Made by a program: the position numbers and the translations under genes. 64,000 bases of DNA from Aptenodytes patagonicus (taxonomy: Eukaryota; Chordata; Aves; Sphenisciformes; Spheniscidae): positions 186,001 to 250,000 of the forward strand of contig NW_027472026.1 in assembly GCF_965638725.1 (NCBI RefSeq). The letters are read 5' to 3'. Below the pieces are notes generated by a model. It was not told the origin of the DNA. It ran no database searches and saw nothing but the letters and a program-made list of their open reading frames with translations. Shown in pieces: positions 11,701 through 23,700 of the stretch. How positions within the stretch are numbered: position 1 is the first letter of the stretch; each line of letters begins with the position of its first letter.

Positions 11701-14700
11701 TAAACACACGAAAGGCAGTGTTTTAGCATTTCCCCGTAGCAATCAGATACTGGTCAACAAGGTGTTTTTGTTAGCTTTCATTGAAACTGCACTGCTGACA
11801 GCTTAGCTGTTCAGCTTGGGTTTGCTCTGTGCCAACGCAGCAGGAGGGCAAATCCCCCTCCCGGTGCAGTCAACGGGATAAATCACACCAAATTCCTGTT
11901 AACTGGGCTAATTCATACTGGTCACTGGTCTCCTGCCTGACTCATAAAGGGTTGCTGTTTGTTGTTTTCCAATTGGGCTTGGATGACCAGCCAACACAGT
12001 CCATTGCTTTCTGGACAAGCACTGCAAAGCCCATCCCTGGGAGTTTGTCCCCAGTTCAGACTGGCGGGCACTGGGGACCTGCAGCAGCGGGATGGGGTAC
12101 TGCACGCCCAGCCTGTCCTTGGGCACCTCCTGCTCCCACCTCCCACCCCAACCCGTCCAGGCTCTGCTTGCCTGCCTGGTGCCCAGGTGCAGGCTGGTGG
12201 TGGGGATCCTTTCCCTTTCCTACTGTATTCTGCAGAGCCTTCTCTAACGCCCGCTGCAAACCTCCTAGGCTGCTGGCCATATGTCCTGGGTTTCAGCAAC
12301 ACTGCCAGTGAATTTCCGAGATGCAGTTTAGCCAGGGAGCAAAGCTGCCTGGGCTGGGCAGTGCTCAGCTTCTGCTGACCACAGGCTTGCGTCTCCTTCC
12401 CAGGGGTGTGCAGTGCCCTGGGGGTAAAGCAAACAGCTCCCTGGGGTCTGGCTTCCTGCCAGGCCATTTCCTGAGCAGCCCCCATCTGCAGGCCAGGTGT
12501 GTGTGCAATGGTACGTCTTCTGCCCAGGAAATAACACCACTTGTATTCCCTTCAGAGTGCAGGATCTCTCCCGGCTTTTATCTGGGCAGTGGAAAAATAC
12601 TCTTCTGCCCCTTTTTCTCAGCAGTGGAAGGGGAACAGGGATCACAGTGTTTGCTCCGGCAGCTGCTGGGCAAGAGGGAAGGGCAACCATGGGTATGGAG
12701 AGAAAGGAAAGACTTCTAGCCCTCCCTCCTACAGGCAGAGGGGACAGGCTGGCAGGTGGCTGCGTTTCTGAGGAGGCCTGCTCCAGATCCTGCTGGGAGG
12801 GGCTTCCTCTCCCTGTCTACAGGTATTAAACAACGACCTCCCTGCTGTTGCTGACAGTCAGGGGATCTCCTGGGGATGGATAGGGAGAGTTAATGGAAAA
12901 GGGCTGGATGAAGTGGGTGCCCCTCATGCCCTGGGATGGGAGAGCTCTGCCACTACACATCCTGCTGTGTTGGCCGCGAATCTGTTTCCCTCCCTCGGTC
13001 TCCCCTGCCTGCAGCTGGGCACCTGGTTATTTTTCCTGGTTGATTGGCTGAATGCCACTTCTGCTTTCTGCCCATAGTGCTGCTCCTTCTCTCTGAGGTT
13101 CACCGCTCCTCCAGCGTTGTCCAGGACAAGTGCCGTTCACCTGTACCTCCCTCACTTCTGTCCGATTGCACTGATGTTAAACCGCAGCAGAGCTCGCCCT
13201 GACCCATGCCGCTGCCTCCCAGCTCTGTAAGCAGCATGCCACCATCTCTGTTCAGCTAGGTCTCTGCAGTTGGTAGTGTATTAGCCCTGTATCCACGCTG
13301 GTCTGAATTAGTGCTGAGACTATGTTTTTGTGAGAGGTAGGATCAAATGCTTCACTGGAATCAAAATATTTTCCGTCTCATGTGTTCCCTTCACCTACTA
13401 ATTGTGTAACACGATCACACAGAGAGAACAGGTTTATCTGGCACCACAGATCTCTCATCCTGCTCCTGCAGAGTCACAGGACATTGTAGGCTTGATCTGT
13501 TGTTTTGCTGTGGACTGCAGATAGCAGTATGGGTGGATGTCACCCAGCTAGCTCTTCTGTCACAGCCTTTGACATACCTGCCACAAGGTGAAATCTAGCC
13601 AGCAGCCCAGCCAGGCTCAGAAGCAGATTGCTCCGTAATTGCTTGGGGCTGTTGCTGGTCCCAGCCTCCTCCCTGGGGACAAAGGGGCTGTTAGTGGCAG
13701 GTCTGGTGTTTGAAATGGGGCCCTGGAAGCAGAGACCTCGGAGCCATGCCGCTGAGTCTCAGACCCTGGGCAGAGTGCTCCCAGCTCAGGAGAGTGGGAT
13801 GTATCGGCTCTTCACCCAGAGAATCACACGTGCACAGCGGGACCATGGATAAGCCCCCCTCGCCCCCTGGGTGCCCACTGCCCGCACACTGCTGCTCCTG
13901 CGGGACCTGCTCCAGCTTCTGCTCCTCAGCACAGCGGTGATCAGGCAGGCTCTGCCTGCCACTGCTGTTTGTTGTCCCTGTCCCTTGGTAAGTTGAAGGA
14001 AGCAGCACAGGTGTCAGAGTGGGGCCTCAGCCCTCTTAGCTAATTTTTTTTCCTTTTACATGTTTTAAAAAATTATTTCCATGTTGCAACAGTCACCCCT
14101 GCCCTGCATGTTGCATAGCATGGGGTGGTAGAGAGAGGAGTGCAGCCTCTGTCTGGGTCAGGGAACACGTGGTTTGGAGAAGGCAGGGGGAGGCCAGCTT
14201 CAGGCAGTGGGCTGGAAAGGGAGTCCCTGCAGAGACACAGTCCTCTGTCTCTGCTGCTTGCACACATTGCCCTGAGAGGATGGTCTCTGCTGCCTAAGGT
14301 GTATCCCCATGCCTTAGCAGCACCTCCTTGCTAACTGTAACCCGAACAGAAGTCCCTTGAGAAGCCCAGACACAGCCTTTACTGTCGCCCAGGCTTATGT
14401 GATACTGGAGCGGAGTGCCAGGCTGGGATTTACTCCGCAAAAGTGCTCTCCCAGGCACATTGTGTTTCCTGCTCAGCCTTGTGGCCCCAGTGAATCCTGC
14501 CAGTTCCCAGCGCCAAAAGGGGTAATGTTGCGGTGTCACGAGGAGTCAGGTAAACTGTGCATGCAGTGAGCATCACCATCGTCATGTCCTGCTAGCCCTC
14601 CTCTTGTTACCAGCAACCAGGGGTTTCTGCTCTGTGGCAGATCAGTGCTGGCACTGTTCCCCTGACAGAGGCGCACGGGGGTTGTGACCTGTAGCATCAA

Positions 14701-17700
14701 CACATGTCTGCTGTCACCGTATGACCAGGTGGGTCCTGGTGCTCTTGCCAGCATGGCACTGCTGATCTCAGTGAGCCTGGAGAGCCTGGGGCCCTGTAAT
14801 CTGGGTAACTACTCCTCCTTCTTGCTTGGCTCTCCCTTTGGGTGTCTCTTTGGCTTTGCCCTGTGTCCTCCAGACGGTGCCGTTTCTTACGTCCTGGCCT
14901 TCTGTCCCCAGGGCCATCTGCAGCACCCAGAGTGGTGGCTGCTGCACCAGGGACAACTCCACAGCTGACAGGCAGGTGGTGGGGCCATAGGTGCTTGCAG
15001 GGCTGCTGCCAGCCTGCAGAGGATGGGGAAGGGCTCCATCCCGCATGGGCTGCATGCCCTTCTGTGCCGCAGGCAGGCGGGACCTGGGCAGCAGCTCAGG
15101 AAGCAAACTCATCTCGGCTCCGGTATGGACAGGGCAAGTGTACAGAATGCTGGCAGCTGCCTTGCTCTCGTGCCCATTCATGGGCCTTTGATTCCCAACA
15201 CTTCATCTTTCCCTTGGTGTCTGGCTCAGCACCAGTCCAGAAAATCCCTGAAGAGGTTTGGTCCTCTTCCTTCCAGCCTCAGGATGCACGGAGGCTGTGG
15301 GTCAGACTCCTGGTGTATCTTCCAGCCTGGTCGGGTGTCTCCTGGTGGCCTCTTTAATGGCCACTCTGTGTTTCTGTTGGTACAGTTTTTTTCAGGATGG
15401 TTATGCGATGGCGATGCCTGGGCTCCGGGTGTGAGAAGGAAACATGCTGTTTCCCTCCCCTTCCTCACTGCTGCTTTGCATCTCACCGTCCGCCCTGGCA
15501 CCGACAGCACTGTGGGTGCAAAGGGACTCTGCAGGAATGGGGGGTAAGGGTCACTGTCCTACCGCTCACCCCAGCAACCTCCTGCCTGGCACACCCTTCC
15601 CAGCCTGCCTGCCCTGCCTGCACCTTTGCTCTGGCCCTTCCTGCAGTGCCTCAGGCAGCTGCCCTCCCTCACGGTGTTCACTCTGGCCGATGGCACAGCC
15701 TGCACTTATGTTTCCCCAGCAGCCCCTTCCAAGCCAGGGAGAGGGAGCTTTTTCAGTGCCTTTGCTTCATTTCTGAGCAACCTTCAGATTATCCTTCCTC
15801 TGCACAGTAAGGCACCCAATCCAAACCCAGGTTTCCATGTAGGGTCTGCTGTGTGCTCTTCAGTGGCGCTAATGGTCCCGGGGAGCCAGGGCTGGTAACG
15901 TGACCCTGCCGCTGCTCAGCTTTAATCGGGGCTGAGGGCTGAGGCTTTGCCTGCTCGACTGCCTTGGAGACAGAGCAGTAAACTTATGCAAAACTTTGGA
16001 AATTATTTGGGTAAAGTACCTGCAGACAGGAACTGGCCTGCCTCGCAGAGGGGCTGCCTGTTGGGTTGAAGCTGCGCTGGGTGCTTCTCCTGCCTCTGAC
16101 AGGCAGGAGGGCAGAGGGGAGATTGGGTGTGGGAGAAACACATCTGTGCTAGGGGCTGAGGATGCGAGATGGCTGCTTGGGCACAGGATAGTGCCCGGGT
16201 CCAGTGGTCAGTCCCCACGGCTGTGCTGGGGGCTTGACCGCTTCCTGTGCCCAGAAGCTGTCTGCCCTGGTCCTGCTCCTGTGCTGAGGTCCTGGGAGCA
16301 GGGCCACCAGCAGAGGAGGCCTCTGGGACTGCTCTGTCTTCAGTGTCCCACGGGTGGCTGGGGTGTGCTGGTCCAGATGGCATGGAGGCATGCTCTGGGG
16401 GGCACAGGAGGGCAGTGGGATGTCCCTGCTAAGAGATGGGGCCAGCACGTGCTTGTCCTGAGGACGCAAGTGCGGGTGTCTGGGGAGAAGCAGAGGACCG
16501 GCAGAGTGCCCTCTCCTCCAGGCGCCATGGCCATGCCTTTTCCCCAGTCGCTCCCCAGAGCGACCCAAGAAAGGTAACAACTGACCTTGTCCTTATTTTC
16601 TTCTCCAAATCGGGTCTAAATGCCAGTGGCAGCAGAAATGCCTGTCCATTGCTCTCCAGCCCCATGCCTTCCTTGTTTAACAGCTGCTCTCCCAAGGCCC
16701 CAGAACTGTATCACTAAGCCTTTTTCTGTGGACTGTTTCAGTCCTTGCTGACGTGAAAAGCTCAAAAGGGAGTGATTTATTGTAAGATGCAATCTGATCT
16801 TTTGTAAACCTTCGCTTACTTGTCCCCAGTGATCTCTCCAGGCTGGCCTCAGCTCCTGCCCAGGGCTTTCTGGAAGCAGCCTGAGCAGGGAGTTTGCCCA
16901 GTCCAGCTCTGGAGTTTTGCCTGTTCCACGTGGTGTCCACCATTAGCAGCACACGGAGCTGCCAGGAACCCCTGAAAGGCATGGTGTGAGATAATCAAGG
17001 TGACCTGTGGCTGCTTCCTTTTGTTCCCAGTCACCTCTGTGATTATAATGCAGCATTTATTTATTTATGCAATCTTGGAGCTCGGTGCGCAAGACAGCTG
17101 TTCAGTATCAGTTTTATTGTTATTCAGCACAAGACTGAGCACATTTGCGTCTGCACGGAACAGGGAACATTTCCTCCCCTGTAGGCCTGTCTGATGCTGC
17201 TCACCGTGTACCAGAGCCTCCCAGATACCAACAGATCTACTGTCTGGAGCCTTAAGCACCAGGATACCACTTCAGGCTCAGAGAGCAGATTGTTCAAAGC
17301 TGGGAGGCTGCGGTGGAGGGACGACCCCGGACTTCTACTGTGGGTCACTCTCAGACAGGCGGCCAGTCTGATTCAGCCCAGCTGTTCTTACGTCAAGCTC
17401 AGAGCAAGCAGGAGGCAGCATTGCCTGCCCAGGGATGGGAGGGGGCTGGCAGGCACCTGGTTCATCCAGGTGTGGGGACAGGAGGCATGGGGTGCTGTGG
17501 CCCTGCAGGTTGGGTCCCACTGTAGGCTCGGTATCTGCACACAGGAACATTGTGGCCCTGCGACGAGGCAGATGAGGAGGAGGCACCTGAGGTTTTCAGA
17601 CCCGGCTGTGCCTTTGAGACGGGCATCAGCAACCTCTGTGCAGACCTCTGTTGCTCCCGTGTGTCCTTGTGGCAACCGAAAGACTGTTTGGGTCTGTGCT

Positions 17701-20700
17701 CTGCATCTGACTCCTTGTTCCTGGCCTTGTGGCCACTTACTGGTTTCAGGACAGGATTTTTCTCAAGACCGTGAGCTGATTTTCCAGTGGCATTTTTGGG
17801 GAGAGGCGGAAGAGCAGCTTCACGGAGTGCTCTGTGACCAGCGGACCCTCATGGTGCATGGGCAGTTGCCCCCAGCTGCCCTCCCTCCAGGCACAGCCTC
17901 CACTGAGACCTGCCTCAGCCTGGCACTGGCTGCCGAGAGCTCCTGCAGAGGCTGTTTGATCCCCCTTGGCCAGGCAGTCCCTCCTGTCGCAGCCCACCCT
18001 TGCTTTCCACCAGCAGCATCAGCCTCTCCAGAAGGACCACGGCTCGGGGTTCACAGCAGCTGGTGTGACGGCCCCGCTGTGGGGGCATCCGGGTGAGGGC
18101 TGAGCCATCTCCCCACTTCCCCCTGGCAGTGGCTCCCCCAGCAATGCCCTTGCTGGGCGCACCTGTGCTGGCTGTGTTTGCACTGGGAGCCCCAGCAGGC
18201 TGCTGGGACTTGCTGGGAAGGCTGTGGTCAGTGAGGCCAGCTGGCCGCATCGCTGGCTGTCCGTGCTGGGCTTTGTGCAAAGCACGTGAAGCCTGTGAGC
18301 AGAGAGAACAAGTAACAGAGGTGCTTTGTGTGGCCGCAGCAGGAACTGGGCCATGAGCTGCCTGTCTGTCCCCTGCTAATGAGCTGGGGGTGCTGCGTGC
18401 CCGCGCCTGCGCCCACAGCTGCCCCGTGCCATGGCAGGCCAAGCCCCGGTGGTGGGACGCTGCGTACCGGCCCCTGGAAGCAGCAGAACAATCCCCCTTT
18501 TCATCTGGCTGCCAGCAGCTCCGCGCTGCCCCTGCTGCATGGCAGACAGGAGCGGGCAGCACTGCCTCTGCTCAAGCTGCTGGGGCTGAAGCGGGGGATG
18601 GCCCTGGCCCCGGCCCCAGCCCTGGGCTGCCCCCAGGCCCTCTGGAGGAGGGAAGGGGCAGGTTGGGGGCTGCAGGCCTGCTCCTATGCAGTGATGCTTT
18701 TGCAAGGGGAGAGCAAGGGCAGCGACTGCACAGAGTCCAGTGCAGACGGCGGTTCGGAATGCAAGCAGGCGCCGCTCCTGGGAGGCAGGACCCCCTGGTC
18801 CTGGGGCAGGGGTGTCTCTGTGCTGTTGAGCCCCTGTCAGAACCAGGTGCCTTTTGAGCAGGTTTTGCCTGGGCTGGAGCTGGGACCTGGTGGTCCTGGC
18901 TGGCCTGGGGACCGGCGATCTGGTGCTGCCCTCAAGGCAGGATCGGCAGAGACCCAGCACAGGGACAGGGCTGCCACGGCTGGGTCCATGCTGGACGTGG
19001 CCTGCAGAGGTGATGTCTGCAGAGCTGCTCTCCGTGGGGTCCTGGAAAGCAGCTCTGTGACCTCTGGGGCTGGGAACTCATCAGACAGACCTCGGGGCAT
19101 GGGAGATTGCCCCCAGTCTCCTCGGGATGTTAAAAGAGGTGATGTTATGGCTTTGGTTTGTCTGGACCTTCTAATTTGCCCTGCCCAACATGAGTATGAC
19201 CATCAGCCATGGGTGTGGGTTGCTCCCCCACGGCTGCTGGGAAGTGGGGTCCACGTGGGGGTCCCCGTCCCTGTGCAGGAGTGGGGCCAGCAGGTGACTG
19301 CCAGCTTCTCACTGGGCTAGAAGAGTCGAGAGGGGCTGGCATGGGAACTGCTCCAAATCGCTGGCTCTCTCCTGTGCCCTCGCGTTCTAGAGAAACGGTG
19401 CCGGCTGCTGCAATGCCTGAGCTCCCAAGCAGGCAGGTCCTGAGGGCAGGGCAGAACAGGCAGCGGGCTGGGGGTTTGCTCTACTCACTGTGTCCTGGCC
19501 AGAGACTCCTGCGGGCTGGAGTCCTCCGCAGGAGCAGTAGCAGAGACTGTCCACGCAGCATGTTTGTCCGCGTGGGCTGCCAGTGGGGCTGGGAGCCATG
19601 GGCAGGGCTGCAGCCGGGCTGTTTCACACCTTCCTGTGCCTCGCAGGTGAATCAGGGGAATATGCCGGGCATCCAGAGCACCTTCCTTGCCATGGACACA
19701 GAGGAGGGCGTGGAGGTGGTGTGGAATGAGCTGCTCTTCACTGACAAGAAGGCCTTTAAAGCACACGAGGTGAGCCATCCCTCCCTGGCAGGACCGTGCC
19801 CACCTCCCCTGAGACTGCTCACTGCACCTTCCTGGCCAGCAGCGCCGGTCCCTGCTGTTTGTGGGTAGCAGCACACCTTGGTCAGCAGTGCTAATCACAG
19901 CCTGTCGTGCTGTGCTCCTGTCTGTGTGGCATTGTGCTTTCCCTTGGCTTCTCTCTCAAAGATAGCTCCATGTGTCCTCTGTACCCTGAAAACAGCTTTT
20001 CCTGTAACCGGGGGCACAGCCTGCTCCCCAGCCCCAGGCTCCCTTGCTCTCAGAGGTGTCCTGCCACATCCCAGGACATGCCACCTCACCTGTCCTCTCT
20101 CTGCCCGCAGGAGAAGATCAAGACCATGTTTGAGCAGCTGGTGCTTGTGGATCACCCCAACATCGTAAAGCTTCACAAATACTGGCTGGATGTGAAAGAC
20201 TCGAAGGCGCGGGTAGGGAGGACTCAGAGACACAAAGTGTCTGGGGGGTCCCCAGGCTGGGGGAGGGATGCCAGTGGGAGCCAGGTGGGGATCCCAGCTC
20301 TGCTCCTCACTCCTTTCCCTGGGACTCCCTTTCCTTCCCCAGGACACTGCTGCCAGCAGCCCGCTCTCAGCCATGTGTGGGACTGGCACTGGCTGCGTGC
20401 TGCTGGCTGGTGCAGCTCACAGGCTGTGCACGGTGCTGGCTGGGCAGGGAGGCTGGGATGCTGACACCTTTCTTCTCTCCCAGGTCATCTTCATCACAGA
20501 ATATGTGTCCTCAGGGAGCCTGAAACAGTTCCTGAAGAAAACCAAGAAAAACCACAAGGCCATGAATGCCAGGGTAGGTTCCCTAGGAGCAGCACAGGGT
20601 ATCCCAGATGAAGTGGGTAGCTCTGTGCCTGCTGACACAGGGGGGGGTCTCTGGTCTCTTATAAGGCACAGCAAGTATGTACGGTTGCTCCTTGAGTTAC

Positions 20701-23700
20701 CTAGGGACTCTCCGCTGTAGGGAGATGGCATCTTGGTGAGGGCCGGAGCAAGAGCAGAACTTCCCCAGGATGGCCCAGAAATGGATCCTGCTGTCAGGAT
20801 CTGACCCCGAGGGTGGGGAACCTGCTGGAAGCTGCTGCAGTGAGGTTCAGCTGCATGATGCTGACTGCTCTCATCTGCATCATGCTTTGGGAGGCCTGCG
20901 TCTCCACCACCCTCAACGAGGGATGGTGGGCTTGTGACTAGGTTACTACTTGGGTTGAAGGCACCAGTTTCACCTGCAAACCCACTCAGTATGGATCTGA
21001 CTAATGGTTTTTCAGGCAGGTCTCAGCTGTCTGTGACTAAGGAGCTGGGTGACCGTTCTGGGGGCCCTGTGCTTAACCTTGCAAGCCCTCCCATGAAGTT
21101 TGAGTTCAGTATCACACCAGTGCATTTAGGCACTCCTAGAATTGAGACTCACTGTTGGTGTGTACAGAGAAAACCATATGCATGGACCCCACAACCATAG
21201 CTAGCTTTGGCCCCCTCTGTGATGTGCCTCTCCATGCTTCCAGCAGGGTTTTGGGGCTCAGGAGAGCTCTGTCGGCCAGTAAGGATGAGTTCTCAGCTTT
21301 GATGATGTTCTTTGAACAGCGGTTGGAAAGGACACTGTTGTGGCTGGGACAGCATGTGGCTCATCCTTGAGTAACAGTCTCTGCAGGGCTAGTGGAGGGC
21401 TGATTTCCCCAGTCACTGGGTAATAGGTAGGAATGACCTGATCCAGCTCCTGGGCTCTGATGCATGTCTCATCTGACGGAGAGCTCTGGTCTCTGCTCTA
21501 GGCCTGGAAGCGCTGGTGCACTCAGATCCTGTCTGCTCTCAGGTAAGCTTGCCATTGCTTGCACTGTCAGCCGTCCTGCTTCTCACTGGGCTGGGCACAG
21601 GTAATGTGCTCAGGGCAGCTTTGTGCTTCCCCAGCTTCCTGCACTCCTGTGAGCCTCCCATCATCCACGGCAACCTCACCAGTGACACCATCTTCATCCA
21701 GCACAACGGGCTCATAAAGATTGGTTCAGGTAGGAAGCTGCCACTCTCGCATGCCCGTGGCTCCAAGTGCTGATGAGAAGAGTCAGCAGGAGGAAGCTGC
21801 CCGCCGAGGAACGTGGCAGGGTTGTACGGGGTGGTGTGCCAAGGGGGTTCCGGCTGGGCAGAAGAGGCGAGAGCTGCAGGGTCCCTCAGGGGATCACCTG
21901 TGCAAGGCTTGGAGTTACCTTCTCTTCTCTTTGTGTCCTCTGCTCCATGCCTTCTTACTCATCTGCTTCCGGATTGGCGCTGACTGGCAGTCTGGCACAG
22001 GGTGTTTGCAAATGGTGAGTGTCCTTCTGCCACCTCTCCCAGCACATCAGTCCTGTCCCTGGGTCGACCTTCTTCCCCTGTGGGCCCTGGGCGCCTCTCA
22101 CCAGTGAGGCACTGCAGCATGGAGGAGCAGTCCTGGGCTCTGCAGGCAGGGCGGACCTTTGTCCCTCAGGGAATTGCTGCTCCTGTCGTGGGAGCAGAGG
22201 TGTCTCCCGGGGGAGCGAGTGCCCCACGGGTGGTCTGCATGGGCAGGAGCGCACACAGAAATCCCTGCTACCTCGGAGCACCCATCTGTGCTCACAGCCC
22301 TGGGGAAACAGCTTAGAAGAGCTGTGATGCAGAACATTTCTCGTTCCCTGACGCAGCCCTCCCAGACGACCTGCGAAGCCCCATCAGGATTGAGAGGGAA
22401 GAGCTACGCAACTTGCATTTCTTTCCCCCGGAGTATGGCCGTGAGTGCAGGGTCTGTCTGCCAGGGGGTGCAGGCAGCATGGGTGCCCAGAGGGATGTGG
22501 CGGGGGTTCCTGTGCGAGGCGTGGGCACAGTGTGTTTGCGGCAATACAGAATTATTCAGTGCATTCATAACTAAAGCTGTTGGCCATGAGTCACAGAAGA
22601 TCTTGTGATAATGAATGACTGTGTGATAACATTGTAGCTAAAATTTAGTGTTGATTAGTGCAGAGCTATGCACGTGGGAAAAACAGCTGTGCCTACATGG
22701 GAATGGACTGTGCATTAGCAGTTACTGGTTAGGAACAAGATCTCAGCATGACCATGGATAGCTCTGAAAAGGTCAGCTTATGGCTCAGGAACACTCAAAA
22801 GCATGTAAAATGTTATGACGATTAGGAAAAAAGGAGTAAAGAATCTTTGCGCCATGTGAAAACTCATTATGTGATCCCCATTTTGAATATTTTGGCACAA
22901 ATTTGAGGGGAATAAAGGGGAAATGCAGGGAACTGTGAGAAAATGTGTGCCAGGGTGGAGGAAGCAGGCATGAGCAGAGGCATGGGCAGAGGGAGGTCAG
23001 GCATGGGCAGGGGTGAGGGCAGGGTGTGTGGGGGCAGAGGCATCTGTAGGGATGAGGCAGGGTGCAGGGGACTGTTCCCAGAGTGAGCGGGTGGTGGCCT
23101 GTGCCTCTGGCCTGATATCGTTCTGGCTTGGTTTTGCAGAAAAGGCTGATGGGACTGCTGTGGACATCTTCTCCTTCGGGATGTGTGCGCTGGAGGTATG
23201 GAGCAGGACGGCTGCAGCACCTGGGAACCTGCAGTGACCCCTGGCTACAGGGCAGGATTGTTCTTGCTGAGCCTGCTGGGGATTGCAGTGACCTGGAGAG
23301 CTTCCCAAGGAGTCTCCTTGCCCTTTTCCAGACCTCACTGTGAGCTGTGGGGATCCCTTGCAGTGATGGAGACATCTCTGCTGGGTTCAGCAGAACATTT
23401 TCTGCTGCCATGGCCCACCCTGCCCTGGGTGCAGCAACAGGCTTAGCTCACCTCTTCTATGCTCGGCTGGTGCCTCTCGGCTGTCTCTGCCGATGCCTCC
23501 TCTTCCTCCTCGGGCTGTGACAGCCCTGGGAAGGAAGGGCACAGAGGGCAAGGACAGACTGTGCTGCTCCAAGAGGATGTGCACTGCCAAGCACAGCTTG
23601 CCCGGGCAGACTGTGGGGCTGTTGGTGCTGTCTGCATTGTCTCCCAGTCTGCACGGTGCTCAGGGAGCAGCCTCCTGTGTCTGCCCTGCGGGAAGCCCTC

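Larger units (their letters stand above)
5727..19646 (+). other. NRBP2 intron 1 (13.9 kb)
   Basis: The donor is gtgggc and the acceptor is tgcctcgcag. The first 600 bases continue the CpG island and hold an imperfect tandem repeat (6029-6170) and a hairpin (6408-6433). A diffuse ancient CR1/L3-like relic lies at about 13.2-13.46 kb. No young CR1 is present. Long open frames at 17.2-18.1 kb and 18.3-19.3 kb look like chance frames in GC-rich DNA. I recognise no nested gene on either strand. Confidence 0.8.

Noticed and set aside
17194-18096. 300-codon open frame in NRBP2 intron 1
   Set aside because: Its composition is Cys/Trp/His-rich and random-looking, with no motif or splice logic, and GC-rich DNA readily gives long chance frames.
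18328-19320. 330-codon open frame in NRBP2 intron 1
   Set aside because: Same reasons: no recognisable domain, overlapping frames on both strands, and it lies within an intron with well-defined flanking exons.
22331-22356. Alternative acceptor at 22331-22332 that would extend NRBP2 exon 8 by 24 nt
   Set aside because: It keeps the frame but has no pyrimidine tract, and the added residues do not match the family. The 24-nt microexon at 21991-22014 matches VWHRxFxN exactly.
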